Shown here in pieces: positions 30,946-41,626 of a DNA stretch of 64,000 nucleotides (the stretch's first letter is position 1; every line of letters starts with the position of its first letter). The position numbers and the translations under genes were made by a program. The DNA lies in contig RPFO01000050.1 in NCBI GenBank assembly GCA_009746045.1, forward strand, positions 4,438,539 to 4,502,538, in the 5' to 3' direction. The stretch is from Mesostigma viride (lineage: Eukaryota; Streptophyta; Mesostigmatophyceae; Mesostigmatales; Mesostigmataceae). Under the pieces are notes generated by a model. That model did not search any database. It was not told where the DNA came from and saw only the letters and a program-made list of their open reading frames with translations.

Positions 30946-32022
30946 TCAAAGAATGCTGCAAAGGAGCCATCCTGAAGCAGACGCAGCCCGCTTACCCGGG
31001 GTCTCGTGCTGCTTGGTCTCCTGGACGATGGGGCTGTTCCACACCGCGCTCCTCGCCTTCAGTTGAGCCGGCGTGTAGTCCTCGTCGAGGCTGAAGTCAC
31101 CGCGTTGGAGCAGACGACGTGCTCCCAGCACGAGGCGTTTGTCGTGCATGGAGGCCATGGTGACGACGACCAGGCCCATAGGGCCTGGCAGCCGAATGGC
31201 ACGTTCAATGGCAACACGGTTCTGGAGCTGCAGCTTCCCCAGAAACTCTGGGCCGCGCAGCTCCTCGGCAAGTGAGTGTGCTGTCTCCTGTGCTGCCGCG
31301 CCTTTCTGGAAGCCTTTGATTACCATATTGCGTTGGCGTTGCTGCACTTCATTCTGGGTGACCGCAGCGGTAGCTGCAGACTTGGCCGCCTGTTGAACAA
31401 TGGTGGTCAATTGCTTGCCGGTGACATCGGCAAACGTGGTAGTTTTGGCAGGGGCTGCCATGGCTTTCTTCAGCTCCAGCATCGTCTCTTTCAGGACCTT
31501 AATGTCGCCCTGCACGGTCGTAAAAGACTGTGCAAGGTCCTGCAGCGGCACGGTAGTGTCGGTCGCGGGGGCTGGCCTGGCGATGGGTGTCGCCGGCAGC
31601 TCGACAAGTTCAGAGCAGCACGAAATAAGACATGCAAGACGGAGATCCTTGGGCTCCACTAAATCCCGAATGGTATCCGAAGGAGCGTCCATAACCTGGC
31701 CGGTGCGAGGGTGGCGAATCGGGGCGTTGTGTTCGTAGCGGAGCTGCAGCACGCGTCGCACCTCGGCGTCGCTGAAGCCGAGGAAGGCAGCGATGTCGTC
31801 CAGGCTCAAACGTGCGTCTGGCATGTAGAATGAGGAAGAAATGGAGTCCGGCAAGGAGGTTTCAACCGCTATCGGAGTTGCTTCCGAAGTCGCTGCCGAA
31901 GTCTTGGTGCGCTTGTTAGCGGCTTTCTTGGCCGCGGCATTGTCGGTGGCGATTTTGTTTGCAGCAAGTTTGTCATCGAGAGACTCGGCAGCAAGAACTG
32001 AAGACGATGCGGGGGCCTCCAT
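30946..32022 (-). CDS. L1-type ORF1 protein of LINE
   Basis: Predicted about 358 residues from the ATG at 32,022 (in-frame sequence upstream has no ATG). The N-terminus is Ala/Lys-rich ('KLAANKIATDNAAAKKAANK'). A helix-turn-helix-like segment ('LSLDDIAAFLGFSDAEVRRV') and a coiled-coil-like stretch ('GDIKVLKETMLELKKAM') follow, then an RRM-like core ('RQRNMVIKGFQKGAAAQE', 'AIRLPGPMGLVVVTMAS') and the C-terminal 'DEDYTPAQLKARSAVWNS'. This is the usual build of ORF1 proteins in L1-like LINEs, which package element RNA. The frame is intact. It is only distantly similar to the ORF1 at 3,337, so the two belong to different subfamilies. Confidence 0.8.
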   Translation of the reverse strand: MEAPASSSVLAAESLDDKLAANKIATDNAAAKKAANKRTKTSAATSEATPIAVETSLPDSISSSFYMPDARLSLDDIAAFLGFSDAEVRRVLQLRYEHNAPIRHPRTGQVMDAPSDTIRDLVEPKDLRLACLISCCSELVELPATPIARPAPATDTTVPLQDLAQSFTTVQGDIKVLKETMLELKKAMAAPAKTTTFADVTGKQLTTIVQQAAKSAATAAVTQNEVQQRQRNMVIKGFQKGAAAQETAHSLAEELRGPEFLGKLQLQNRVAIERAIRLPGPMGLVVVTMASMHDKRLVLGARRLLQRGDFSLDEDYTPAQLKARSAVWNSPIVQETKQHETPGKRAASASGWLLCSIL

Positions 32023-32391
32023 GGCTACGTTTAATAGCACCTAGACGATGGCAGGGGGCGCAGGCGCACGGCTCACGTGCGTGGTGCCGCCATAACGTGC
32101 AGAAAAATAGCGATATCTGCTGGGCAGGCCGCCGGCGATAACTTTCGAAATCCTGGGCGATGGCTGCCAAAAATTAGATCAGCGTGTTCGTCATCAAAAA
32201 GCGAGTCTGTAGCAATTTACCCGACCAAATTTCATGCCCGGAATCAAAAGTTATGAGCATTCTCGGCATCCATAGCTCGGCACACCGATTTTGGGTGCAA
32301 TGCATTCATGATGGGATTCATAAGTGTTTGCTCAATTTCACAAGTCTTCAAATGAGTAAAAAAAAAATCTTTCAGATCTGAGGGTACCTAA

Positions 32392-33800
32392 AGCTGGACT
32401 GTTGCAGGCAGCATGTAGACCATGAAAATAGACCACCCACAAAAATTGGGCTCATTCTGAGCTCAAATGGTGACATGTGACAGCATACATGTGCAGTTTT
32501 TCGTCATTTTCCCCCTTTACTTACATGAAACAAATATGAATAGTGGACAAATGAACTCATTTCAGGCTGGATTCTTGCAGGCAGCATGTAGACCATGAAA
32601 ATAGACCACCCACAAAAATTGGGCTCATTCTGAGCTCAAATGGTGACATGTGACAGCATACATGTGCAGTTTTTCGTCATTTTCCCCCTTTACTTACATG
32701 AAACAAATATGAATAGTGGACAAATGAACTCATTTCAGGCTGGATTCTTGCAGGCAGCATGTAGACCATGAAAATAGACCACCCACAAAAATTGGGCTCA
32801 TTCTGAGCTCAAATGGTGACATGTGACAGCATACATGTGCAGTTTTTCGTCATTTTCCCCCTTTTCTTACATGAAACAAATATGAATAGTGAACAAATGA
32901 ACTCATATCAGGCTGGATTCTTGCAGGCAGCATTTATACCATGAAAATAGACCACCCACAAAAATTGGGCTCATTCTGAGCTCAAATGGTGACATGTGAC
33001 AGCATACATGTGCAGTTTTTCGTCATTTTCCCCCTTTTCTTACATGAAACAAATATGAATAGTGAACAAATGAACTCATATCAGGCTGGATTCTTGCAGG
33101 CAGCATGTAGACCATGAAAATAGACCACCCACAAAAATTGGGCTCATTCTGAGCTCAAATGGTGACATGTGACAGCATACATGTGCAGTTTTTCGTCATT
33201 TTCCCCCTTTTCTTACATGAAACAAATATGAATAGTGGACAAATGAACTCATTTCAGGCTGGATTCTTGCAGGCAGCATGTAGACCATGAAAATAGACCA
33301 CCCACAAAAATTGGGCTCATTCTGAGCTCAAATGGTGACATGTGACAGCATACATGTGCAGTTTTTCGTCATTTTCCCCCTTTTCTTACATGAAACAAAT
33401 ATGAATAGTGAACAAATGAACTCATATCAGGCTGGATTCTTGCAGGCAGCATGTATACCATGAAAATAGACCACCCACAAAAATTGGGCTCATTCTGAGC
33501 TCAAATGGTGACATGTGACAGCATACATGTGCAGTTTTTCGTGATTTTCTCGGTTAACTTCCATGAAACAAATATGAATAGTGAACAAATGAACTCATTT
33601 CAGGCTGGATTCTTGCAGGCAGCATCTAGACCATGAAAATAGACCACCCACAAAAATTGGGCTCATTCTGAGCTCAAATGGTGACATGTGACAGCATACA
33701 TGTGCAGTTTTTCGTGATTTTCTCGGTTTAACTTCCATGAAACAAATATGAATAGTGAACAAATGAACTCATTTCAGGCTGGATTCTTGCAGGCAGCATT
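32392..33800 (+). repeat. 173-bp subterminal repeat array, left
   Basis: Units start at 32,392, 32,565, 32,738, 32,911, 33,084, 33,257, 33,430, 33,603 and 33,777 (partial). Each begins GGCTGGATTCTTGCAGGCAG or a near variant. Identity between units is very high; the last two units share a TCGGTTAACTTCC variant. The same unit is present in inverted orientation at 42,285-43,132. Confidence 0.95.
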
Positions 33801-34056
33801 TAGAAAATGCACATTGCCAGCTTTTACGTCATATCCCATTGAAAAAAAATAGATGAGCCATGAGCCATGAAACCTGTTCACCCAAATATGGTTTTATCCC
33901 ATTTGATATATGTTCTACCAATTGTAAGGACATGTAATAAACCTATGAACCAAGGTCATAAGACACGGAATGTGTTGATCACAAGGCTGCTAGCCGCAAA
34001 GCATGCACCGAGAAGGTAGGGCAGCCATGAAAAATTAAAAGCCACATGCGGCAAGG

Positions 34057-37000
34057 CTAGTCATCAGAGTCTGAATCAGGAATGATGGGAGGCCGGCGCT
34101 TGTGGCGCGGGGTGGCCTTGGCTTGCTTCATTGCCGTGGACCGCTGGGCGACCTGCTTGCGAATGCACTCAGTAATGTCCGCCTTCCCTCGCGCAATGCT
34201 CGCAGGTGGAAGATTTGGCAACTGCACACCGGGGCATGCGCAAAGCGCAGCCTGCACCTCATCAAATCCCACTATTTCATCGTCGCCATCGGAGTATAGC
34301 AGATGGGCCATGTCGTGCTCCTTACTAAAGGCCGTCACATGGCCATGATACCGCTTCTCCCCCGAGTTGGGGCCCGAAAATATCTTGCATACCAGGGTCC
34401 CCACCAACCATTCCGGCTCTGGCACGTCCATGACACGCGATTTGAAAAGTCCCACCGCCGTCTTCTCCGCCATCGCCGGGGTTCCGTACCCATCCCACTG
34501 AATCCAGTCGAGCGAGAGCCCAACAACAGCATCCTTCGTGTGCTGCGTCAATGTGCCACTGCTTGTCAAGCCCACCCGGCGCACCTTGCCCCCCCCGCAC
34601 GCCACGAAGACAAGACGATTGTGCTTGCCTTCACTGAAAATGTGTGGGTACCTGTCCTTGTGGCGGCGGGCAGGGGGAAATGGGCCGAGCTCGGGCTGAA
34701 GGGCGAAAACCGCGTTGTGTACGAGTGCGAGCCGTAGCACTCAAGTTCAACCACGGCGTCTGGCGATAAGTCGCCGGTGATGTTGCGGGCCACCGCGTAC
34801 AGCAAAGGAGTGAAAGGCATTAGGGGGCTGCACAGAAGATCGCAGCCGTCCTTTAGCCCCGGATGTTGACACATCACCGGCTTCCCCACCTCGATGCCCT
34901 CCCATGCTGCAGCGGATGCTTGCTTTAGCGCGACCGCTGCATCCTCTGCGCGTCGCACAGCAGCGGGCCGCCCCGCGTGGACAACGGGGTCAACCAGCGG
35001 CACGAAGCAACGAGCACCCTCCAATGCTAGACGCGTTTCCGCATCCAGGTCAGTGGTGGCACTCGGGCCTGCTCCGCTCTGATTGGGTCGCCGCAGCGCC
35101 TGGATTTCCGCTCTAGTTGGCCACTTGGGGGGCTGCCATTCAGCAGGCACGGTGGCCACACCAGTTGGAACAAGAGGCCAGAAGGCCTCCCACTTGTCCA
35201 TGCCCTCCTTCTTTAAATACTGCGCGTATCCTCCAGCCATCAAGCCCTTGATCTTTCTCTGGATTCCTGGCATCTTGCCCTCCAGGAAGTCCAAATCCAA
35301 GCCTGCTAGCGAGGGCACCGTCCCAAGTGCGCGCTCCACCTTCTCCCCGTCCACCACCAATACCCCATACAACTCCTTGTCGTCGTGTTCCCTAGTCCAC
35401 AGCGGGTGCTCGCCGTCGGCGCCGTCCGGCCTCCACTCGAGCAAGTCATGGAATTTATACCACAAGTAGACTTCCCCGTCCGCAGCACGCCGCAACATCA
35501 GATGGTGAACCTTGCAGGACTTTGTGTTTTTTTCTGCCTCCCCCGTCAGCGGGTTTTCCACCCAATCCGTTGACATCGCCCAGTTCGCGAGCTCCGGCTC
35601 TTTCAAGAGCATGAGCCACGCAGCGATGTTGTAGGCGGCGCCCATGGTCCAGCAGACCGTGCCTGCGGGCGTGGTGCGACCCAGGTCCGACGTGTCCGAA
35701 CGCCGAAACGCGGCAACGACCGCTTCCCCATACTCCTCCACTGTGTGCCACACCGCACCCTTCAGTGCGTTGGCCCCCAGCTTGAAGTACCCCCAAACTT
35801 GTCCGAATTTCTGATCGATGTCGAGATGGGTGTGCCCCCTTGGCAGGCGATGAATCTCGACACGCGCGAACAAGCCCGACGCCACCAGCCACCACGCCCA
35901 CAGCAGCACCGTGTCGTTGCGATTTTCAGATCCCCCGTCGAGTTGCAGGTGGAGGGTATCAGGCATCGGCAGCCCCTTCCCCTCCCAAGGCTTGGCCTTG
36001 ATGAGCTCACAGAGCACCCACATGAGCAGCGTGACGGTGATGCCCCCCGACTGATCTGCCACAGCCACCCAGGGGAGCACCTGGAAGAAACAAGTTTTCC
36101 ACCCGTGGGCTGCGACACAAAAGAGAGAGAAACGAAACAATGTGTTTATTCCGTTTTCCCAACCCTCGTGTTTCGCGCACATGTGCGGCACGTATGACTT
36201 GTTGCTGTCGATCTTATCGCACGCAAGGGATATGATCTGCCAATCCACACCCTCACGGCGGCGCTTCCAAAACTCGCGCCGCGCAACTCGCACGGCAGCC
36301 AGGTGGCGATTCCGCTCCAGGGTGATGCGCTCCAGCTGCTCCCGATTGGTTCCCGCTGCCGCACGGAGGGTACGGTACAGCACACAGTGCCCACAAATCC
36401 CCACATTGCGCCGGTTTTTCTGCATCTCTATTTTCAAGCCGTCGCTGTATTTGCCCTCGCAGACGTCGTTCCACAGAATGGTGAAGGCCGTGTACTTGTA
36501 CATCATTTTCGACTCCGTTGGGTTGCCCCATACCGCGATGCAATCCATACAATACTGCTGCTCCCACAGGTTTTTCAAGTTCTCTTTCTCTAGCAGCAAT
36601 ACATTGTCGCGTGTGGGATCGCGGCAGCCATTCGTCTGCACGTATGCCGCAATCCAGTCCACAGCCCATTCTTTACGCTGTTGCACAACACTCGGCTCGC
36701 GTTTGCCAGCGCCTGCATTGCACAAGGCACACATCACATGGACAAGTTTACCAACAGAGGCATGAAGAATATAAGTTATCCATGCAGGGTCATCCTCAAC
36801 ATGCACACGCGAGAGCAACATCAGGTATTAAATATAGTAATGAAACAACAATAAATGTGCCTGGCAAGCCAAAAAAAAATTTTTCCCCTCGCGGGGGGCG
36901 CTGGAAAACGGCAAAGGCAAAGCGGAGCCCGCCGCCTTTGGGCGGGCGTAGCGGAGCCTTCGCCGTTTTTTTTTGGCTTGCCAGGCACAGTAGCATTTCT

Positions 37001-37709
37001 CATACAGATTTCTCAAAACAGGGCAGCAATAAGGTGAATTGCATCCAAAAGGAGGAAGGGCAGAACGATAGCATGTCTTCTTACCGTGAGAGATTCCTGG
37101 TATTTCACACCCCACGGCGTCGAGGGTGTCCGCCTCCCAGACTTCGTGATCAAGCTTGCAGGCCGCCTTGGCGACGGCCATGTATGTCCTCCACGTGGAG
37201 TGGGCGATGCCAAACATGCGTCGTATCGCATGGTGGCACCCCTCCACGTGGTGCCGTCGCCCATGCACCAGCACCTCCGCCACAACCGGCACCGAGCATT
37301 CGTATTTCCCATGGTGTCGGCCAAACTCTGGCAAGGTGACTGTCACATGCTCCAGGCCGGCAGCGACAAAGAGCCCCACCACCAGCTGCCGGCGTTCATT
37401 GCAGGACAGCCCCCAATATTTGCTACGTGCCGCCTCCCATATTACAAAGGATGACAGGGGGCTCTGGGGATCTTGTATGCATCTATGTTTACAACACCGC
37501 CCGCGCAGCTCTGCCGCGATCACATGGGCATTACAGGCGTATTTCAGTACTGTTGTTGCTGATGATTTGAATCCTGCTGTGCGGCACCCACCACCTACAT
37601 CATCATCGTCATCACTGCCGATATCCAGATGGTCGACCTGATCGTCATGATCAACGTCTACTACGACGTTGTAGGCCTCGTACAAGGGGAATCGACGCTG
37701 CCTGGGCAT
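34057..37709 (-). CDS. DUF7869-family protein, putative DDE-type transposase
   Basis: Exon 1 37709-37085; intron 37084-36713 (GTAAGA...TGCAG, phase 1, holds a MITE); exon 2 from 36712. The hallmark block is in exon 2: 'LQLDGGSENRNDTVLL' followed by 'LPRGHTHLDIDQKFGQVW', the family's 'D-N/G-x-E-N' and 'GHTHxDID' signatures, arranged as acidic residues of an RNase-H/DDE fold might be (inferred). The N-terminal part has a His/Cys-rich segment ('VHGRRHHVEGCHHAIRRMFG'). The C-terminal part ('YHGHVTAFSKEHDMAHLLYS', then 'DGDDEIVGFDEV') looks Tudor-like. A 54-bp in-frame stretch ending TTTTGTGTCGCAG near 36,110 could be a tiny intron. Between about 34,740 and 34,600 the frame changes (an eight-G run lies there), so an indel or unseen splice is needed to reach the C-terminus at 34,057. 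Confidence 0.75.
36856..36989. mobile_element. 134-bp MITE in intron of the DUF7869 gene
   Basis: Near-perfect terminal inverted repeats: TGTGCCTGGCAAGCC followed by an A-run at the left, a T-run then GGCTTGCCAGGCACA at the right. The centre is GC-rich with its own inverted segments. No target duplication is obvious. Confidence 0.85.
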
Positions 37710-37727
37710 CAATTCCCCTTGTACGAG
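37677..37727 (-). promoter_or_regulatory. Hairpin enclosing the start codon
   Basis: 16-bp perfect arms (CTCGTACAAGGGGAAT at 37,677-37,692 and its complement at 37,712-37,727) with a 19-nt loop that contains the ATG at 37,709-37,707. Confidence 0.75.
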
Positions 37728-38040
37728 ACAGGCCCCTGGTGGTCGGGACGTAAGAGCAGCAACACCAAAACGGCAACGAACATTCTCCAGCAAGCTGCCT
37801 CATCCCCGGCTAAAACAGGGGGCCTGGGGCAAGGGTCTTCTTCAATTTCCAACGACATCCAATTCCAGCGCCCCCCACCATATTCGTCACGGCGCCTCCA
37901 ATAGTCTGAACCTTCACGACCGCCCATGGCAGCTCTCGCAATTATGTTGGCACGCCTCTCCCAATTATGCCTCTCCTGCCTCGTTTGTGGCTCGATCTTC
38001 CGCTGACTCAGCGCGGCGCATGAGAGTTCCATTCAGAATT

Positions 38041-38560
38041 CATTCACCGACCCCCAACACTGACCGTACAGCCAGAACAAACGAAAAGGTCTTGCATTCT
38101 CAATGAAAATGGGCTGTAACGGCATTCCATTGAGAATTCCATTCAGAACTCATTCACCGACCCCCAACACTGACCGTACAGCCTGAACTGGGCTGAACAT
38201 GCGAAAAGGACTTGCATTCTCAATGAAAATGGGCTGTTGCGGCATTCCATTGAGAATTCCATTGAGAACCCATTCACCGACCCCCAACACTGACCGTACA
38301 GCCTGAACTGGGCTGAACATGCAAAAAGGGCTTGCATTCTCAATGAAAATGGGCTGTTGCGGCATTCCATTGAGAATTCCATTGAGAACCCATTCACCGA
38401 CCCCCAACACTGACCGTACAGCCTGAACTGGGCTGAACATGCAAAAAGGACTTGCATTCTCAATGAAAATGGGCTGTTGCGGCATTCCATTGAGAATTCC
38501 ATTCAGAACTCATTCACCGACCCCCAACACTGACCGTACAACCTGAACTGGGCTGAACAT
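38041..38560. repeat. 120-bp tandem repeats between divergent genes
   Basis: The phrase CATTCACCGACCCCCAACAC recurs at 38,041, 38,151, 38,271, 38,391 and 38,511. The array lies between the starts of the DUF7869 gene (37,709, minus) and the PHD gene (38,812, plus), where a shared promoter is expected. Confidence 0.9.
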
Positions 38561-39473
38561 GCGAGAAACGAAGGACCATCCAAAAAGTGAAAAAGTGAAA
38601 CAGTCCGCGGCGTTGTCCGAGCCTCGCATGCAAATGGCATTTGAATGAACAAAGCGCAGTGACCGTCGTCTTTGCGCGCGCGCGGGTGGAGGTGCGTGCA
38701 CTAGTCTGCCAAGAAAACACTGCAGGGCATGCGCGCACGAACACAACGAGAACGTGCCAGCCTATGACGTCGTCGACGATGAAGTTCGTCGTCCGCTAAA
38801 TTGTAGGGGATATGGCGGAGTATCTGAGTGAAACAGAGAGGCTGCGGGCAGAACGACTGTGTTATGGACAAACTGCGGGTGTTTGCCTCTTAGGCCATGC
38901 CGATGGGGCAGACAACAACTGTCGGGGCCGAAATGGTGAAAGCTGCAACCTATTTGCTCATGCGATCTGCGTCAAGGCAATTGACGGGAATAAAAATGGG
39001 GAGGAGTGGTGGTGCCCAGGATGCCGTGACGTGGACCCCGGTGGCGTGAAAGTTGCCAATCTCCAAGCTTCGGGTTCGAACGGTCATCATGAGCTCGGCA
39101 CTCCCCCCCCGGCCCTGGGGTCCGCTGCTAACAAGTTTCTTCCAAACACCGACAAAGACCGGCGCATGTTGATGGATGATTCCGGATGCAAGGCCGTTGA
39201 CGACTTCGAGAAAGCACATCACAAGGCACCCGGCAGGAAGCTAGTGTTTCCTGGTACTACCGACGGCCATGCCACCCAGGAATCAGATGCACGCAGCAAG
39301 GAGGACGTGCCGTCAATTCCGGCTGATGCCAGCAAGGGCGTTCAATCGAGTGATGAAAAGTCGACCGCGGGGGTGGTGGACGATGACCTACCCAACTCCT
39401 CACACCCCCCCCACTCCGCGACTCCCCCCTGTGCAGGCGGTGCAGAACATGGAGACCACGCTAACCTTGACGA

Positions 39474-40827
39474 CAGTGATGATTCATACGCGATACGCGT
39501 CGTACGCGGCCCCAGGTGTATAATGTATAATACGCGGTGTATAATGTATTATACGCTGATCGTACGCTAACCGTTGAAAACCCCTTTTTTGGCATGATTT
39601 TGAGGGGTTTTCAACATTCTGAGCAACCAAGCATAGTCTGCTGGTGTTTTTCCATACCTTTTGCCTATACATGACATATATAGCATGACCTTTTGCATCG
39701 CCACCACTACCTAAATACAAGCTTAGTTTCTAACGGTCTAACTTGATAGTTTCTCTTCAAAATCGAGACAACATGCAACTAAGTATCAATACCAGTATCA
39801 ATGCACAACTCACTGGAAAGGATAATAAATTTGTAGAACTCAAGATATGCATGCACTATACATTGCCCCGAGGTGTCGATGACATTGAAGGGCGTCGATG
39901 GCATTGAAAGGCGCAAATGAATGCCTCGCACAGCTCCTCGTCCAGCTGCTCTTTGCTGAGCCCATAAGGTGCGGGCAAATTACCGTCGGTGGATTGGCCC
40001 TTTGATGATCCGCTTGGCCCAGCCGCCCCAGCAGCGCGCCCCGAGGTGTTGCTGGCATGAGGGGACACCCAGTTAGAGGCGTCGGTTTCTACAACGTCTG
40101 CAAGCCTGTCTTTAAGTGCCGCCCGCACATCAGCCTGCTTCTTGGCGTCACTAGTCGCCTTCCTCTTCCTGGTATTGCTTTCCTTCTCCGCCTGCTCGAC
40201 CAGCAGCCTGTAACGGAGTACTCCATCATCCATGTAGTAGTTATTTGTCTGCTGCCGATTCTTGAGGATGCGCTCTTTGCTAATGTATGTCCAGACAGTT
40301 TCGGATGTGGCCTCTTCTTCATCGGGCCGCACATCATCATCGTGTTCCATTGACTCACGTGTAAGCCATGCCTGGATGTCGATATGCTACGATCTAGGTG
40401 CCAGACGACCACGACGTTGCTGGCACACCTTATCACCTTCTTGATCCAGATAAATAGGTGTACGTTTATTTCCAAATATACTGTTGCTTAGGTATCACCC
40501 TCTTGATGATGAATCTTCAGCCTTCCCGCCTTCACCTTCCCGCCTTCACAAGTCACAATGAACGCGCTTTTAGCTTTAGTGCACTATACACTAGCTAGCT
40601 CATCACGCAATTATTTGTTCCTACTACAGGTCGGCGCGCCGCAGTCTAGGCAAGCAAATGCACCCACCTCGTAAGCCAAAAATATGCCAAAAAATACGCG
40701 AAAATACGCAAAAATACGCAAAAATACGCGTTTGCGTATGAAAGTACCCCATTTTCATACGCGCCGCGTGCGTATCGCGTATAATACGCTTCATACGGCG
40801 TATAATACGGCGTATGAATCATCACTG
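39474..40827. mobile_element. Inverted-repeat element with ATACGC subterminal motifs
   Basis: Ends share an 18-bp inverted repeat, CAGTGATGATTCATACGC (39,474-39,491; complement at 40,810-40,827). Inside both ends are many copies of (A/T)TACGC and TATAATACGC (39,485-39,565 and 40,690-40,815). No target duplication was found. It contains the minus-strand frame at 39,856-40,350. Confidence 0.55.
39856..40350 (-). CDS. Hypothetical protein within inverted-repeat element
   Basis: 164 residues from an ATG at 40,350. Acidic N-terminus ('EHDDDVRPDEEEATSE'), a central charged helical region ('VEQAEKESNTRKRKATSDAK'), a Gly/Ser/Ala linker and a short conserved-looking C-terminal segment ('YGLSKEQLDEELCEAFICAF'). 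I do not recognise a family. Its position inside the inverted-repeat element suggests it is that element's own gene or a piece of one, but it could also be an exon of the larger transposon. Confidence 0.45.
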   Translation of the reverse strand: MEHDDDVRPDEEEATSETVWTYISKERILKNRQQTNNYYMDDGVLRYRLLVEQAEKESNTRKRKATSDAKKQADVRAALKDRLADVVETDASNWVSPHASNTSGRAAGAAGPSGSSKGQSTDGNLPAPYGLSKEQLDEELCEAFICAFQCHRRPSMSSTPRGNV

Positions 40828-40951
40828 GCAGCAACTGCAGCAGCTGCTGCAACAACAGCAACACTATCGCCTCCCACTCCCTGCCGCTACAACGACTACA
40901 CGAGTAATTGACGGGGACGCCGAAGTAGCGCCCCTCGCGCAAGTGCAGCAA

Positions 40952-41626
40952 TTAATTAATAAGCACGTGACTGCGTCACGTGGGTGCCAATACAGAGTAA
41001 AGGAACCTTCAACCCTATATACACAGTGAGAAGGAGGGAGGGCGCCCTAGCTTCTCTCACTGCCGCAGGTGGGCAGGCCACAGAGCGCTCTCTCCACGGC
41101 ATGGTGCCGGGGCGCAACACTGTGGGTGCAATACAACCAGTGCAATACCATAGGTAGGCTGACGCATAGCTTATGCTACAAATGTGAGGTGGGCTCAAGA
41201 CGTCGGCTAATTAAGGCGCAAGCTGATGGCCACAAGGTGCCAGAGCTAATTGAAGGTACTATAACGCTGTGCGCTAATATCGTTTCAAGTGCTGTAATGC
41301 CTAAGCTATCCCATCATCGATTGCCCCCATCTAGACAACTAGCTGGAGTGCTCTATCCCGGGGAAGCCCGGGGGGGCTTCCACAGTTTCTTGTTGACGTA
41401 GAGGTCCCCGCCCCGCCAGTACACTTGGGGCTTCTCGGGGTTGGTCTTGTGGCGGATGTAGTCGGGCCACTGATCGCGGCGTTGCTGCTGCTGGGCTGGC
41501 GTCAGGTCGTCGTCAAGCGACCAGGAGGTGTCCACCAGCTTCTTGCGGCGAGAGAGGAACCGAACTCGGGCTGTGATGTCGCTGAAGGTGAGGACCACTG
41601 GAGGGGGCCCAGCCTTGGCCCGTGTT
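40952..41626 (-). mobile_element. ORF1-only LINE copy B (HAL1-like), 9-bp TSD
   Basis: Flanked by GTGCAGCAA at 40,943-40,951 and 41,627-41,635. On the minus strand it carries the last 81 codons of the same ORF1 as copy A (41,598-41,353), the same 3' UTR, the CACGTGAC/GTCACGTG hairpin and a (TTAA)n tail. The 5' truncation point equals position 3,747 of copy A. Three extra bases (GTT) lie between the truncation point and the duplication. It disrupts the PHD gene. Confidence 0.88.

Larger units (their letters stand above)
29089..32312 (-). mobile_element. LINE with ORF1 and internally deleted ORF2, 11-bp TSD
   Basis: Flanked by GGGATTCATAA at 29,078-29,088 and 32,313-32,323. From 5' to 3' (minus): about 290 bp of 5' UTR, ORF1 (32,022-30,946), a linker frame, a deleted ORF2 ending at 29,225, a 3' UTR, the stem-loop at 29,114-29,138 and an A/T-rich tail. 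The insertion sits inside the left inverted repeat of the 11-kb element, so it is younger than that element. Confidence 0.88.

Noticed and set aside
34057-37709. KDZ (Kyakuja-Dileera-Zisupton) transposase
   Set aside because: The signatures 'DGGSEN' and 'GHTHLDID' fit the DUF7869 family, and I see no CxC-type or SWIM-type zinc motif expected of KDZ proteins.
39474-40827. CACTA-type transposon
   Set aside because: Ends read CAGTG rather than CACTA/CACTG in the required orientation, and no 3-bp target duplication was found; class left open.
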